NCBI GenBank assembly: GCA_021741145.1
Contig: JAIOYK010000036.1
Coordinates: forward strand, 1 to 50,769
Origin: Rhodospirillum sp.
GTDB lineage: Bacteria > Pseudomonadota > Alphaproteobacteria > Rhodospirillales > Rhodospirillaceae
Reading direction: 5' to 3'
Length of the DNA: 50,769 nt
Below the pieces are notes generated by a model. It saw nothing but the letters and a program-made list of their open reading frames with translations, ran no database searches and was not told the DNA's origin. Shown one piece after another: positions 43,610-50,769 of the stretch (position 1 is the stretch's first letter; every line of letters starts with the position of its first letter). Made by a program: the position numbers and the translations under genes.

Positions 43610-44923
43610 ATGCTCATCGCGGCCCTGATGTTTCCCGTCCTGTTTTTGCTGATCCTGGCGGGTATTCCCATCGCCTTGGCATTGACCATCATCTCCGCTG
43701 GCGCTGGCTTCGCGGTCTTCGGCCCCCACGTCTTCGCCCAGCTCTATGGATCCTTCTATTCCGCGGCGACGAACTTCATTCTCGCCGCCATTCCGATGTT
43801 CGTTCTCATGGGCGCCATCCTGGAACGGTCGGGAATCGCCGAGCGACTCTTCAAGGTCATGCAGATTTGGTTCGGCCGCCTGCCGAACGGGCTCGCCGTC
43901 GCGACCATCATCATGGGAGCGATTTTCGCCGCGGCCGCGGGCGTGGTCGGCGCCGTCGAGGTGATGATCGGTATGATGGCGATCCCGGCGATGCAGCGGT
44001 TTCGATATTCCAACAGCCTGATCTCGGGCACGATCTGCGCCGGTGGCTCGCTGGGCACGATGATCCCGCCGTCGGTCATCGCCGTTATGTATGCCTCTTT
44101 GGCCCAGATTTCCGTCGGCGAACTCCTCGCCGGGATGATGTTCCCCGGTCTGGTGATGATCCTGTTGTTCGTCGCCTTCCTGATCGTCCGAGGCCTCATC
44201 CGCCCCGAGGAAAAAACCGCGGCCCATCAGGCTATTTTGGTGATCCCCTTCCGGGAGAAGCTGCACCTGGCCCTGACATCCCTTCTTCCCATCATGGCGC
44301 TGATCGTCGCTGTTCTCGGCTCACTGCTCGCGGGCATCGCCTCACCGACCGAAGCCGCCTCCGTCGGCGCCGTCGGCGCCCTGCTGCTCTGCGTCGGATA
44401 CCGTCGATTCAGCCTGAAAATGCTGATTGAATCGCTGGGGATCACCGTGCGCATTTCCTCCATGATCCTGCTGATCGTCGCCGCGGGGACCATGTTCATG
44501 GGCACCTTCGCCGCCAATGGGGGGGCGCGCCTGATCCGATCCACGGTCGAGGCCGCGGGCCTGGGCGACAGCGGACTCATCCTTTTCTTCCTGGTGGTGG
44601 TTTTTCTCCTGGGATTCGTTCTGGACTGGACGGCAAACGTGCTGATCTGCGTCCCGCTGTTCACCCCTTTCATCCGTCAGGCGGGAATCGATCCCGTCTG
44701 GTTCGCCACCTTGGTCATCATCGTCATTCAGACCAGCTATCTGACTCCGCCAATGGCCTCCTCGATCTTTTACCTGAAGTCTATCGCACCCCCGGATATG
44801 ACCTACGGTCAAATGTGTCGGGGCGTCGTGCCTTTCATTCTTCTCCAACTCCTCACACTTGTTCTCGTGGCCCTCATTCCCGCGTTAGCGACATGGTTGC
44901 CCGAACAGATCGTGGGCTTCTGA
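43610..44923 (+). CDS. dctM: TRAP transporter large permease DctM
   Basis: The product is 437 aa with about 12 membrane helices, the size of the DctM family. Diagnostic blocks are FILAAIPMFVLMGAILERSG, AAAAGVVGAVEVMIGMMAIP, ISGTICAGGSLGTMIPPSVI and SLLAGIASPTEAASVGAVGA. It is the ion-coupled translocation subunit. It belongs to the same transcript as dctP and dctQ; the lyase gene follows after 117 bp. Confidence 0.95.
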   Translation: MLIAALMFPVLFLLILAGIPIALALTIISAGAGFAVFGPHVFAQLYGSFYSAATNFILAAIPMFVLMGAILERSGIAERLFKVMQIWFGRLPNGLAVATIIMGAIFAAAAGVVGAVEVMIGMMAIPAMQRFRYSNSLISGTICAGGSLGTMIPPSVIAVMYASLAQISVGELLAGMMFPGLVMILLFVAFLIVRGLIRPEEKTAAHQAILVIPFREKLHLALTSLLPIMALIVAVLGSLLAGIASPTEAASVGAVGALLLCVGYRRFSLKMLIESLGITVRISSMILLIVAAGTMFMGTFAANGGARLIRSTVEAAGLGDSGLILFFLVVVFLLGFVLDWTANVLICVPLFTPFIRQAGIDPVWFATLVIIVIQTSYLTPPMASSIFYLKSIAPPDMTYGQMCRGVVPFILLQLLTLVLVALIPALATWLPEQIVGF

Positions 44924-45040
44924 TGTCTTCGGGGGACTCCTCCGCGCACCCCAACCAGCGGACCATCTTCTTCACTCGTGGGCCCCCATGACGCTTGGAC
45001 CCATTCGATTTCGTCCTTAAAGCGCATAAAGGAAACGACC

Positions 45041-45988
45041 ATGGTTAATTCCGTTTTTACCGGCTGCATGCCAGCCCTCATGACCCCCTGCAAACCGGAT
45101 CGGACACCGGACTTCGACGCCCTCGTGAAAAAGGGCAAGGAGCTGATCGCCCACGGCATGTCCGCGGTGATCTACTGCGGGTCCATGGGCGATTGGCCCC
45201 TGTTGACCGACGAAGAGCGCCAGGAAGGCGTCGCCCGTCTCACCGCCGCGGGCATTCCAACCGTCGTCGGCACGGGAGCGGTGAATACCAAGCAAGCCGT
45301 CTCCCACGCCGCCCACGCGGCCAAGGTCGGCGCCAAGGGACTGATGGTTATCCCCCGCGTCCTCTCCCGAGGCTCCTCGGCGACTGCCCAGAAGGCGCAT
45401 TTCAAGGCCGTTCTTTCGGCCGCGCCCGACCTCCCCGCGGTCATCTACAACAGCCCTTACTATGGGTTCGCCACCCGAGCCGATCTGTTCTTCGCCCTGC
45501 GGGCGGAGCATTCCAATCTGGTTGGCTTCAAGGAGTTCGGCGGGGTCGCCGACCTGCGCTACGCCGCGGAGAACATCACCTCGCGGGACGAGAACGTCAC
45601 GTTGATGATCGGTGTCGACACCACTGTGTTCCACGGCTATGTCAACTGTGGTGCCAAGGGTGCGATCACCGGCATCGGCAACGCCCTGCCGCGTGAAGTT
45701 CTGCACCTGGTCGCGCTCTGCCAGAAAGCCGCCGCCGGTGATGCCCTGGCGCGGGTCCGGGCCAAGGAACTGGAGGGCGCCCTGCATGTGCTCTCCACCT
45801 TCGACGAGGGTCCGGATCTCGTGTTGTTCTACAAGCACATGATGGTGCTCGGCGGAGACAGCGAATACCAGCTCCACTTCAACGAGGACGACGCCCTGAC
45901 GGATTCCCAGCGCAATTACGCCGAAGCCCAGTACACGCTGTTCAAGGATTGGTACGCGGCCTGGAGCGCGGGCCTGGACGCGGCCTGA
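45041..45988 (+). CDS. DapA/N-acetylneuraminate lyase superfamily protein
   Basis: The product is 315 aa, a class I aldolase-type TIM barrel. The Schiff-base lysine is in LVGFKEFGGV and the catalytic tyrosine is in VIYNSPYYGF. The substrate loop reads IYCGSMGDWPLLTDEERQEG instead of the GGSTGE-type loop of true DapA, so the substrate differs from that of lysine synthesis. Position right behind a TRAP carboxylate transporter suggests it splits or dehydrates the imported compound, for example a hydroxyproline-derived or sugar-acid intermediate; this is inference. ATG 45041 has AAGGA seven bases upstream. A strong terminator follows 26 bases after the stop. Confidence 0.85.
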   Translation: MVNSVFTGCMPALMTPCKPDRTPDFDALVKKGKELIAHGMSAVIYCGSMGDWPLLTDEERQEGVARLTAAGIPTVVGTGAVNTKQAVSHAAHAAKVGAKGLMVIPRVLSRGSSATAQKAHFKAVLSAAPDLPAVIYNSPYYGFATRADLFFALRAEHSNLVGFKEFGGVADLRYAAENITSRDENVTLMIGVDTTVFHGYVNCGAKGAITGIGNALPREVLHLVALCQKAAAGDALARVRAKELEGALHVLSTFDEGPDLVLFYKHMMVLGGDSEYQLHFNEDDALTDSQRNYAEAQYTLFKDWYAAWSAGLDAA

Positions 45989-46014
45989 ACCGCGGGAGTG
46001 GGTTCACACCCTAT

Positions 46015-46043
46015 CCCCGTCACCGGTCGGTGACGGGGTTTTT
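46015..46043 (+). terminator. Rho-independent terminator of the TRAP/lyase operon
   Basis: CCCCGTCACC (46015-46024) pairs perfectly with GGTGACGGGG (46029-46038) over a GGTC loop, followed by TTTTT (46039-46043). It lies 26 bases after the lyase stop on the plus strand. Confidence 0.92.
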
Positions 46044-46135
46044 ACGCGGAACGGCAATTTCCGGTTGAAGCCGAAGGGGGCCGCCGCCCACATCCGTTCG
46101 GGGGAGACCCCCGCCCCTCCCTTTGTTCGATGGTC

Positions 46136-46197
46136 TAGAGTATTCCGAGATCAAGTTGAGCCGCTTCACGGACCAACTTGATCTCGAAGATACTCTA
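46136..46197. repeat. Long palindromic intergenic repeat element
   Basis: Left arm 46136-46158 and right arm 46174-46197 (TAGAGTAT...CGAGATCAAGTTG and its complement) pair over about 21 bp with one small mismatch block, around a 15-base loop. It is a bounded module of about 62 bp ending in TAGAG/CTCTA, like the dispersed palindromic repeats known in other alphaproteobacteria. No other copy was noticed in this window. Confidence 0.65.
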
Positions 46198-46206
46198 ATT
46201 TCTATA

Positions 46207-46240
46207 GAATTTAGTGAAACTGGAGAATTTAGTGAAACTG
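46207..46240. repeat. 18-bp tandem repeat beside the 3' end of lolD
   Basis: GAATTTAGTGAAACTG occurs at 46207-46222 and again at 46225-46240, an exact 16-base match with an 18-base period. AGTGAAAC recurs inverted as GTTTCACT at 46266-46273, touching the lolD stop. Between them GGGCCAGCTTGGCCCAAGCTG has further self-complementary parts. Together they can form a large stem-loop after lolD that may act as its terminator. Confidence 0.6.
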
Positions 46241-46271
46241 GGCCAGCTTGGCCCAAGCTGATCCCGTTTCA

Positions 46272-46979
46272 CTAGCTCAGTTCTTCGATCCGCCCCTCCC
46301 GGGGCGTGACGCGGCGGTCCATGCGTCTGGATAGCTCTGGGTTATGGGTGGCGATCAGGGCCGCCAGCCCCTCGCCCCGCACCAGGTCCAGGAGAGCCTG
46401 AAACACGCGATCCGATGTGTGCGGATCCAGGTTCCCCGTGGGTTCATCGGCCAAAAGGAGTCTCGGGCCGTTGGCCAGGGCCCGGCAGATGGCCACACGT
46501 TGCTGCTCACCGCCAGAGAGTTGGCCCGGGCGGTGACGGGTCCGGTCCTTCAGCCCCATCTTATCAAGCAGGTCCTGGGCACGGACCCGGGCGGCCTTAC
46601 GGGACTTTCCTGCGATCATTTGCGGGATCACCACATTTTCCTCGGCGGAGAATTCTGGCAGCAGATGGTGGTACTGGTAGACAAAGCCAATGTGGTCCCG
46701 CCGCAAGGCCGTCCGCTTGTCGTCGGCCAGTTTTCCACAAGGGATGCCACCGATGCAGACCTCGCCCGTGGTGGGCTTTTCCAGCAGACCGCAAATCTGC
46801 AGCAGAGTCGATTTTCCCGAACCCGAGGGACCCACCAGGGCAACGATCTCCCCCGCGCTTACGGTCAGGTCGGCGCCCCGCAAGACCTCCAGGGTCTCGC
46901 GGCCCTGGGTGAAGGTCCGCGTCACATCCCTTAGTTCAAGAGCAACGGGGGCAACGTTCGACGTCATGATCTCACTCAT
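46272..46979 (-). CDS. lolD: Lipoprotein-releasing system ATP-binding protein LolD
   Basis: The product is 235 aa. ABC motifs are Walker [15 protein letters not shown]-loop [17 protein letters not shown], signature [15 protein letters not shown], and Walker [33 protein letters not shown] and the TGNLD ending are characteristic of LolD. It powers extraction of outer-membrane lipoproteins from the inner membrane to LolA. Its ATG overlaps the lolC stop by 8 bases, so translation is coupled. Confidence 0.96.
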   Translation of the reverse strand: MSEIMTSNVAPVALELRDVTRTFTQGRETLEVLRGADLTVSAGEIVALVGPSGSGKSTLLQICGLLEKPTTGEVCIGGIPCGKLADDKRTALRRDHIGFVYQYHHLLPEFSAEENVVIPQMIAGKSRKAARVRAQDLLDKMGLKDRTRHRPGQLSGGEQQRVAICRALANGPRLLLADEPTGNLDPHTSDRVFQALLDLVRGEGLAALIATHNPELSRRMDRRVTPREGRIEELS

Positions 46980-48225
46980 TGCGCAAGGCCTCCACCGGAT
47001 CGACGCGGGCGGCCCGCCAGGCCGGATAGAGGGTCGCGGCGAAGGACAGGCCGAGCGCCATCAAAGTCACGTTCAGGACCTCGTGCAGGTCCATTTTCGC
47101 GGGCATGGTGGCCAGGAAGTAGATCTCTTCGTTGAACAGTTCCACGCCGAGAAGGCTTTGCAGAACCTGGCGGATGGCTTCAATGTTGTCGCAGAAGAGC
47201 ACACCCAGCAGCAGACCAACAACGGTGCCAATCAGACCGACGCTCGCGCCCGCCAGAAAGAAGATGCGCATCACCGACCCCCGGGAGGCACCCATGGTGC
47301 GCAGGATGGCGATATCCCGCCCCTTATCCTTCACCATCATGATCAGGCCGCTGATGATGTTGAAGGCCGCGACGATGATGATCAAGGTCAGGATCAGGAA
47401 CATGACGTTCCGTTCCACCTGCAAGGCATTGAAGAAGCTGGAGTTGGTCTGACGCCAGTCGCGGATCCGCAGCCCCTGCCCGAGGGGTGCTCCGGCAATG
47501 GCGGCGGTCACTTCGGACACCCGATCCGGGTGCTTCACGACCACCTCCAGATGATTGACCGCGTCCATGGGGACTTGGAAATAGGTCTGGGCGGCCTCCA
47601 GCGGCAGGAAGACATAACTGCTGTCGTATTCGCTCATGCCGATGGAGAAAATCGCCCGCACCGTATAACTCCGCACCCGGGGCACGGTGCCCATGGCGGT
47701 CACCTTTCCCTTGGGTGAGACCAGGGTGATCTTGTCGCCCAGGGACAGGCGGAAATTCGACGCCAACCGCGAGCCAATCATGATGGCGTCCTGGCCACGC
47801 AGGTCATCCAGCGATCCGGAAATGACGGCATTGGCGAGATCCGGACGCTCCTTCAGGTCATCGGCCCGGACGCCCCGCACCAGCCCGCCCTGGGACCGGC
47901 CCTCGGCCGTCAACATCACCTGACCCTCGACCGTGGGAGTCACGGAAACCACGCCGGAGACGCCGCGCACGACCGTGGCCGCGGGATCGAAGTCGGTCAG
48001 GGTGTCATACTGGCCATAGATGGACAGATGCCCGTTCAGGCCGAAGATGCGATCCATCAGGTCGGCCCGGAAGCCATTCATCACCGCCATGACGATGATC
48101 AGGGTGGCCACGCCCAGCGCGATGCCGGCCAGCGAGAACCCGGCGATGACCGAAACAAAGCCTTCCTCGCGCCGGGCGCGTAGGTAGCGTCCGGCCATCA
48201 TGCGTTCAAAGGCGGAAAAAATCAT
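46972..48225 (-). CDS. lolC: Lipoprotein-releasing system permease LolC/LolE
   Basis: The product is 417 aa with four membrane segments: one near the N-terminus ([20 protein letters not shown]) and three near the C-terminus ([40 protein letters not shown] and [20 protein letters not shown]). A large periplasmic domain lies between. [20 protein letters not shown] at the start and the ending [13 protein letters not shown] are typical of LolC/E. Only one such gene is present, so it probably works as a homodimer with LolD, as in many alphaproteobacteria. It overlaps the DJ-1-like gene by 4 bases. Confidence 0.95.
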   Translation of the reverse strand: MIFSAFERMMAGRYLRARREEGFVSVIAGFSLAGIALGVATLIIVMAVMNGFRADLMDRIFGLNGHLSIYGQYDTLTDFDPAATVVRGVSGVVSVTPTVEGQVMLTAEGRSQGGLVRGVRADDLKERPDLANAVISGSLDDLRGQDAIMIGSRLASNFRLSLGDKITLVSPKGKVTAMGTVPRVRSYTVRAIFSIGMSEYDSSYVFLPLEAAQTYFQVPMDAVNHLEVVVKHPDRVSEVTAAIAGAPLGQGLRIRDWRQTNSSFFNALQVERNVMFLILTLIIIVAAFNIISGLIMMVKDKGRDIAILRTMGASRGSVMRIFFLAGASVGLIGTVVGLLLGVLFCDNIEAIRQVLQSLLGVELFNEEIYFLATMPAKMDLHEVLNVTLMALGLSFAATLYPAWRAARVDPVEALRNE

Positions 48226-48851
48226 GGCCGCGACAATCCAGTCCGAGCGAGTTTCATGCGGGCTTCTGGTGCCTTGAACAGGTCACCGGAGGCGAAGGGG
48301 GGAGCCGGATCATAGCCGATCAATTGCTGAATGGCCCGGGCGATGTCCTCTCCGGCCTCCTTGGCGGCGATGGAGAGCGCCGCGTCGATGCCCGCGGCCG
48401 CCCCCGCGGCGGTGGTGATATTGCCGCTGGTGATCATATGGACAGGCGTTACCAGGGCGCCAAAGCCGGCCAGAAGATCGAGTGCCCGCCAATGGGTGGT
48501 CGCCTCCTTGTCCCGCAGCAACCCGGCCCCGCCCAGGACCAGGGAACCCGTGGAAACAGCCAGACAGTGGCGACAAGTGGGAACAACCCGCCGCAACCAG
48601 TCGCGGATCAAGGGATCGTGGGCAAGATCGTCGGCCCCGGCCCCGCCGGGAACGATGACAATATCCGGCATCCCGGCCTCGGCCAGCGTATGGTCGACGC
48701 GCAGGGTCAAGGCGCCGCCCCGGGAATGCACCTGGCCCTTCTCCAGACCCACGGTCCAAATCCGGGCCTTGGGCAGTTTACCGAGAACATCGAAGGGACC
48801 CACCGCATCCAGGGGGGTTACTCCGTCATAGACCAGAAGGGCGATATCCAT
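48222..48851 (-). CDS. DJ-1/PfpI family protein with Cys-to-Ser at the nucleophile
   Basis: The product is 209 aa. It has the DJ-1/PfpI fold of the isocyanide-hydratase-like subgroup: IALLVYDGVTPLDAVGPFDV at the start, MPDIVIVPGGAGADDLAHDP, then LAVSTGSLVLGGAGLLRDKE and ATTHWRALDLL. In active relatives the elbow reads VCTG and the first block ends GPxE. Here Ser100 replaces the nucleophile cysteine (codon TCC at 48552-48554) and Asp21 replaces the helper glutamate. Hydratase or deglycase chemistry is therefore unlikely in the known form. It sits between proS and lolC, overlapping lolC by 4 bases, so it is co-transcribed with them. Function unknown. Confidence 0.85.
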   Translation of the reverse strand: MDIALLVYDGVTPLDAVGPFDVLGKLPKARIWTVGLEKGQVHSRGGALTLRVDHTLAEAGMPDIVIVPGGAGADDLAHDPLIRDWLRRVVPTCRHCLAVSTGSLVLGGAGLLRDKEATTHWRALDLLAGFGALVTPVHMITSGNITTAAGAAAGIDAALSIAAKEAGEDIARAIQQLIGYDPAPPFASGDLFKAPEARMKLARTGLSRP

Positions 48852-48878
48852 ACCCGCATGCCTTCACAAAGGGGACCG

Positions 48879-50186
48879 TTACCCCAGGACCGTTTGAAGG
48901 GCCGCGTCCAGCGAGAGTTCATCCCGCTCTCCGGTGGCCCGGTTCTTCAACTCGACCACGCCCTTGGCCACGCCCTTGGGACCGACGATGATCTGCCAGG
49001 GCAGACCGATCAGATCCATGTTGGCGAACTTGGCTCCGGCCCGCTCGTCGGTGTCGTCGTACAGCACCTCCGAACCCCGGGCGCGGAAGCGGTCGTAGAT
49101 GTCGGCGCAAACGGCGTCGGTCTCGGCATTGCCGCTCTTCAAGTTGACCAGACCAGCGGCGAAGGGCGCCACTTCCTTGGGCCAAATGATGCCGTTGTCG
49201 TCGTGACTGGCCTCGATGATCGCGCCGATCAGGCGAGAGACACCAATGCCGTAAGAGCCCATGTAAACCGGTTGGTTGGTCCCATCGGGCATGGTTACCG
49301 TCGCCCCCATGGGCTCTGAATACTTGGTCCCAAAGTGGAAGATATGGCCCACCTCGATCCCCCGAGCCGCCACCAGATCGCCCTCGGGCACCCCGTGGGT
49401 CTCCACATGCATCTCGTCGGTGGCGGCGTAAAGGCTCGTCCAGTCATTGATGATCGGCTGCAGGTCGGCGTCGTAATCCACGTCCTTGGGCACGGATTTC
49501 TCGAGCAGGCCCTTGTGGCAATAGACGGCGCTTTCGCCGGTTTCGGCCAGGATGATAAACTCGTGCGACAGCTTCCCGCCGATGGGGCCGGTATCCGCGG
49601 CCATGGGAATGGCCTTCAGACCCATGCGCTCGTAGGTGCGCAGATAGGCCACGAACATCTTGTTGTAGGCGTGCTTGGCCGCCTCGAAGGAGGTATCGAA
49701 GGAATAGGCGTCCTTCATCAGGAACTCGCGGCCACGCATGACACCGAACCGGGGACGGACCTCGTCGCGGAACTTCCAATGGATCTGGTACATGTTCAGC
49801 GGCAGACTCTTATAGCTGCCCACGTTCTTGCGGAAGATATCCGTCACCACCTCTTCATGGGTGGGGCCGTAGAGCAGATCCACGTCATGCCGGTCAACGA
49901 TGCGCAGCATTTCCTTGCCGTAGTCGTCGTAGCGCCCGCTTTCCTTCCAGGGTTCGGCGGATTGGATGGTCGGCATCAGGATTTCCAGGGCGCCCGTGCG
50001 GTCCTGTTCCTCGCGCACGATGGCCTCGATGCGGCGCAGGACTTTCAGGCCAAGCGGCAGCCAGTTGTAAATGCCCGAGGCGTGCTGGCGGACCATACCC
50101 GCGCGCAACATCAACCGATGCGAGACGATGGAGGCCTCGGCGGGGTTTTCCTTCAGGGTGGGCAGCATGAAGCGAGACAGGCGCAT
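48879..50186 (-). CDS. proS: Prolyl-tRNA synthetase, short alphaproteobacterial form
   Basis: The product is 435 aa. This is the class II ProRS without the roughly 180-residue editing insertion found in the E. coli type. Class II motifs are [20 protein letters not shown], then [20 protein letters not shown] plus MKDAYSF (motif 2) and [18 protein letters not shown] (motif 3). The C-terminal anticodon-binding domain starts near [17 protein letters not shown] 50186 matches the family start [20 protein letters not shown]; the upstream frame has no similarity. The DJ-1-like gene follows 27 bp downstream. Confidence 0.96.
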   Translation of the reverse strand: MRLSRFMLPTLKENPAEASIVSHRLMLRAGMVRQHASGIYNWLPLGLKVLRRIEAIVREEQDRTGALEILMPTIQSAEPWKESGRYDDYGKEMLRIVDRHDVDLLYGPTHEEVVTDIFRKNVGSYKSLPLNMYQIHWKFRDEVRPRFGVMRGREFLMKDAYSFDTSFEAAKHAYNKMFVAYLRTYERMGLKAIPMAADTGPIGGKLSHEFIILAETGESAVYCHKGLLEKSVPKDVDYDADLQPIINDWTSLYAATDEMHVETHGVPEGDLVAARGIEVGHIFHFGTKYSEPMGATVTMPDGTNQPVYMGSYGIGVSRLIGAIIEASHDDNGIIWPKEVAPFAAGLVNLKSGNAETDAVCADIYDRFRARGSEVLYDDTDERAGAKFANMDLIGLPWQIIVGPKGVAKGVVELKNRATGERDELSLDAALQTVLG

Positions 50187-50346
50187 GGTCTGGGATTCCA
50201 AGGGACGGACGTGGCGAAAAAAGGGCGGCGAAAGAAGGGCGGCGAAAGATAGGGCGCGGGTTCGATCCGTCGAAACCACGCATGGAGACGCGCACTCTAT
50301 AGTTTGTCCGGGCGCTTTCCAAGGGGGTCCCGCGTCGGAACCGCCT

Positions 50347-50769
50347 TCACATCCCCTGGGCGCGGCAAGCGGCGGCAAGCGCGGCCCGTTGAGGATCGCT
50401 TAAGGGCCGGCCATCCAACGTCATGTGTCCCGTTCCGATATCATAGGACAGGGTGCCGATTGGGATCGAGGACGCGGACAACCCCCGCGGCGCCTCCCGT
50501 CCGGACCGCTCATAGGGGTCGATGGCCAGGGTCATGGTGAATCCCTTGTCCAACCCTTGGCTCCAGGCGGATCGGTCTTCCAGGTCGGCGGGGACCACGG
50601 GCTTGCCATGGACATCCACCCCAGGACTGTAAGCGACGTCTGGACTCGGATGGTGGGCAACCAGGCGCCTGCAATCCTCCGGGCGCACCGTCACCGACTT
50701 GGCGGCCATGGCCTCGGCGGACGGTGGGCGCGGCGGACCCGAAGCCGCGGCCGCGGACGGAGCCTGGGT
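50347..50769 (-). CDS. Truncated gene: conserved hypothetical protein, C-terminal part
   Basis: The frame is open to the right edge, so the start is outside the window. The 140 visible residues begin with an Ala/Pro-rich stretch ([20 protein letters not shown]) that looks like the end of an export or linker region. A compact domain follows: [38 protein letters not shown], then [20 protein letters not shown] and a final ACRAQGM. I recall similar proteins next to proS in other Rhodospirillales, but no function is known. It lies about 160 bp upstream of proS on the same strand and may share its transcript. Confidence 0.65.
   Translation of the reverse strand, partial: TQAPSAAAASGPPRPPSAEAMAAKSVTVRPEDCRRLVAHHPSPDVAYSPGVDVHGKPVVPADLEDRSAWSQGLDKGFTMTLAIDPYERSGREAPRGLSASSIPIGTLSYDIGTGHMTLDGRPLSDPQRAALAAACRAQGM

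Noticed and set aside
1-50769. CRISPR arrays, rRNA, tRNA, IS elements, prophage
   Set aside because: No regularly spaced repeats, no rRNA or tRNA signatures, and no transposase, integrase or phage structural proteins were seen by eye on either strand.

Overview
The window is about 50.8 kb of GC-rich chromosomal DNA from an alphaproteobacterium, most likely of the order Rhodospirillales. Four things point there. The cluster rpsB-tsf-pyrH-frr-uppS-cdsA-dxr-rseP-bamA-skp-(fabZ-lpxA-lpxI-lpxB) has the usual alphaproteobacterial order. The lipid A pyrophosphatase is LpxI. The prolyl-tRNA synthetase is the short form. TPR/glycosyltransferase and DUF1244 proteins are present. I cannot name the genus. 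No phage, transposase, CRISPR array, rRNA or tRNA gene was found; this looks like core chromosome with a few decaying patches.

Layout. 0-6.3 kb: a truncated secreted-protein gene, a degenerate sulfotransferase-like protein, rlmJ translationally coupled to a TPR/GT9-like glycosyltransferase, an acidic protein that looks like an eroded RTX/Calx-beta protein, and a gene remnant. 6.3-9.7 kb: rluE, an orphan ParA/MinD-type ATPase with a C-terminal membrane anchor, a DUF1244 gene, a possible frameshifted microprotein and coxG. 9.7-20.7 kb: metabolism and envelope (a GarR-type reductase, a D-2-hydroxyacid dehydrogenase, PHA synthase phaC, a DMT exporter, an M23 peptidase, a PAS/degenerate GGDEF/EAL phosphodiesterase, an acyl-CoA synthetase and an MFS permease). 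20.7-35.6 kb: the large minus-strand translation/isoprenoid/outer-membrane/lipid A superoperon. It runs from rpsB (promoter near 35.6 kb) down to lpxB, but lpxD is missing from its usual place between skp and fabZ.

35.7-41.5 kb: a chemoreceptor gene and dnaE flank about 600 bp of AT-rich DNA. In its middle is a chimeric scar made of a dnaE fragment joined to a chemoreceptor fragment. The order is that expected at the junction of an old tandem duplication that later collapsed. 42-46 kb: a complete TRAP transporter operon (dctP-dctQ-dctM) followed by a DapA-superfamily lyase and a strong terminator. 46.1-50.8 kb: palindromic and tandem repeats, then a minus-strand run made of proS, a DJ-1/PfpI-like protein that lost its nucleophile cysteine, lolC, lolD and a truncated upstream gene.

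How genes work together: Frr, Tsf, RpsB, ProS, RlmJ and RluE serve translation. Dxr, UppS and CdsA make isoprenoid and phospholipid precursors. FabZ, LpxA, LpxI and LpxB build lipid A; BamA, Skp, RseP and LolCD place and monitor envelope proteins. The TRAP set with the DapA-like lyase looks like a small carboxylate uptake and catabolism unit. I did not find a convincing new multi-gene system. The most unusual items are the duplication-junction scar, the tail-anchored ParA-like ATPase, the missing lpxD, and several proteins that keep an open frame but have lost catalytic or metal-binding residues.
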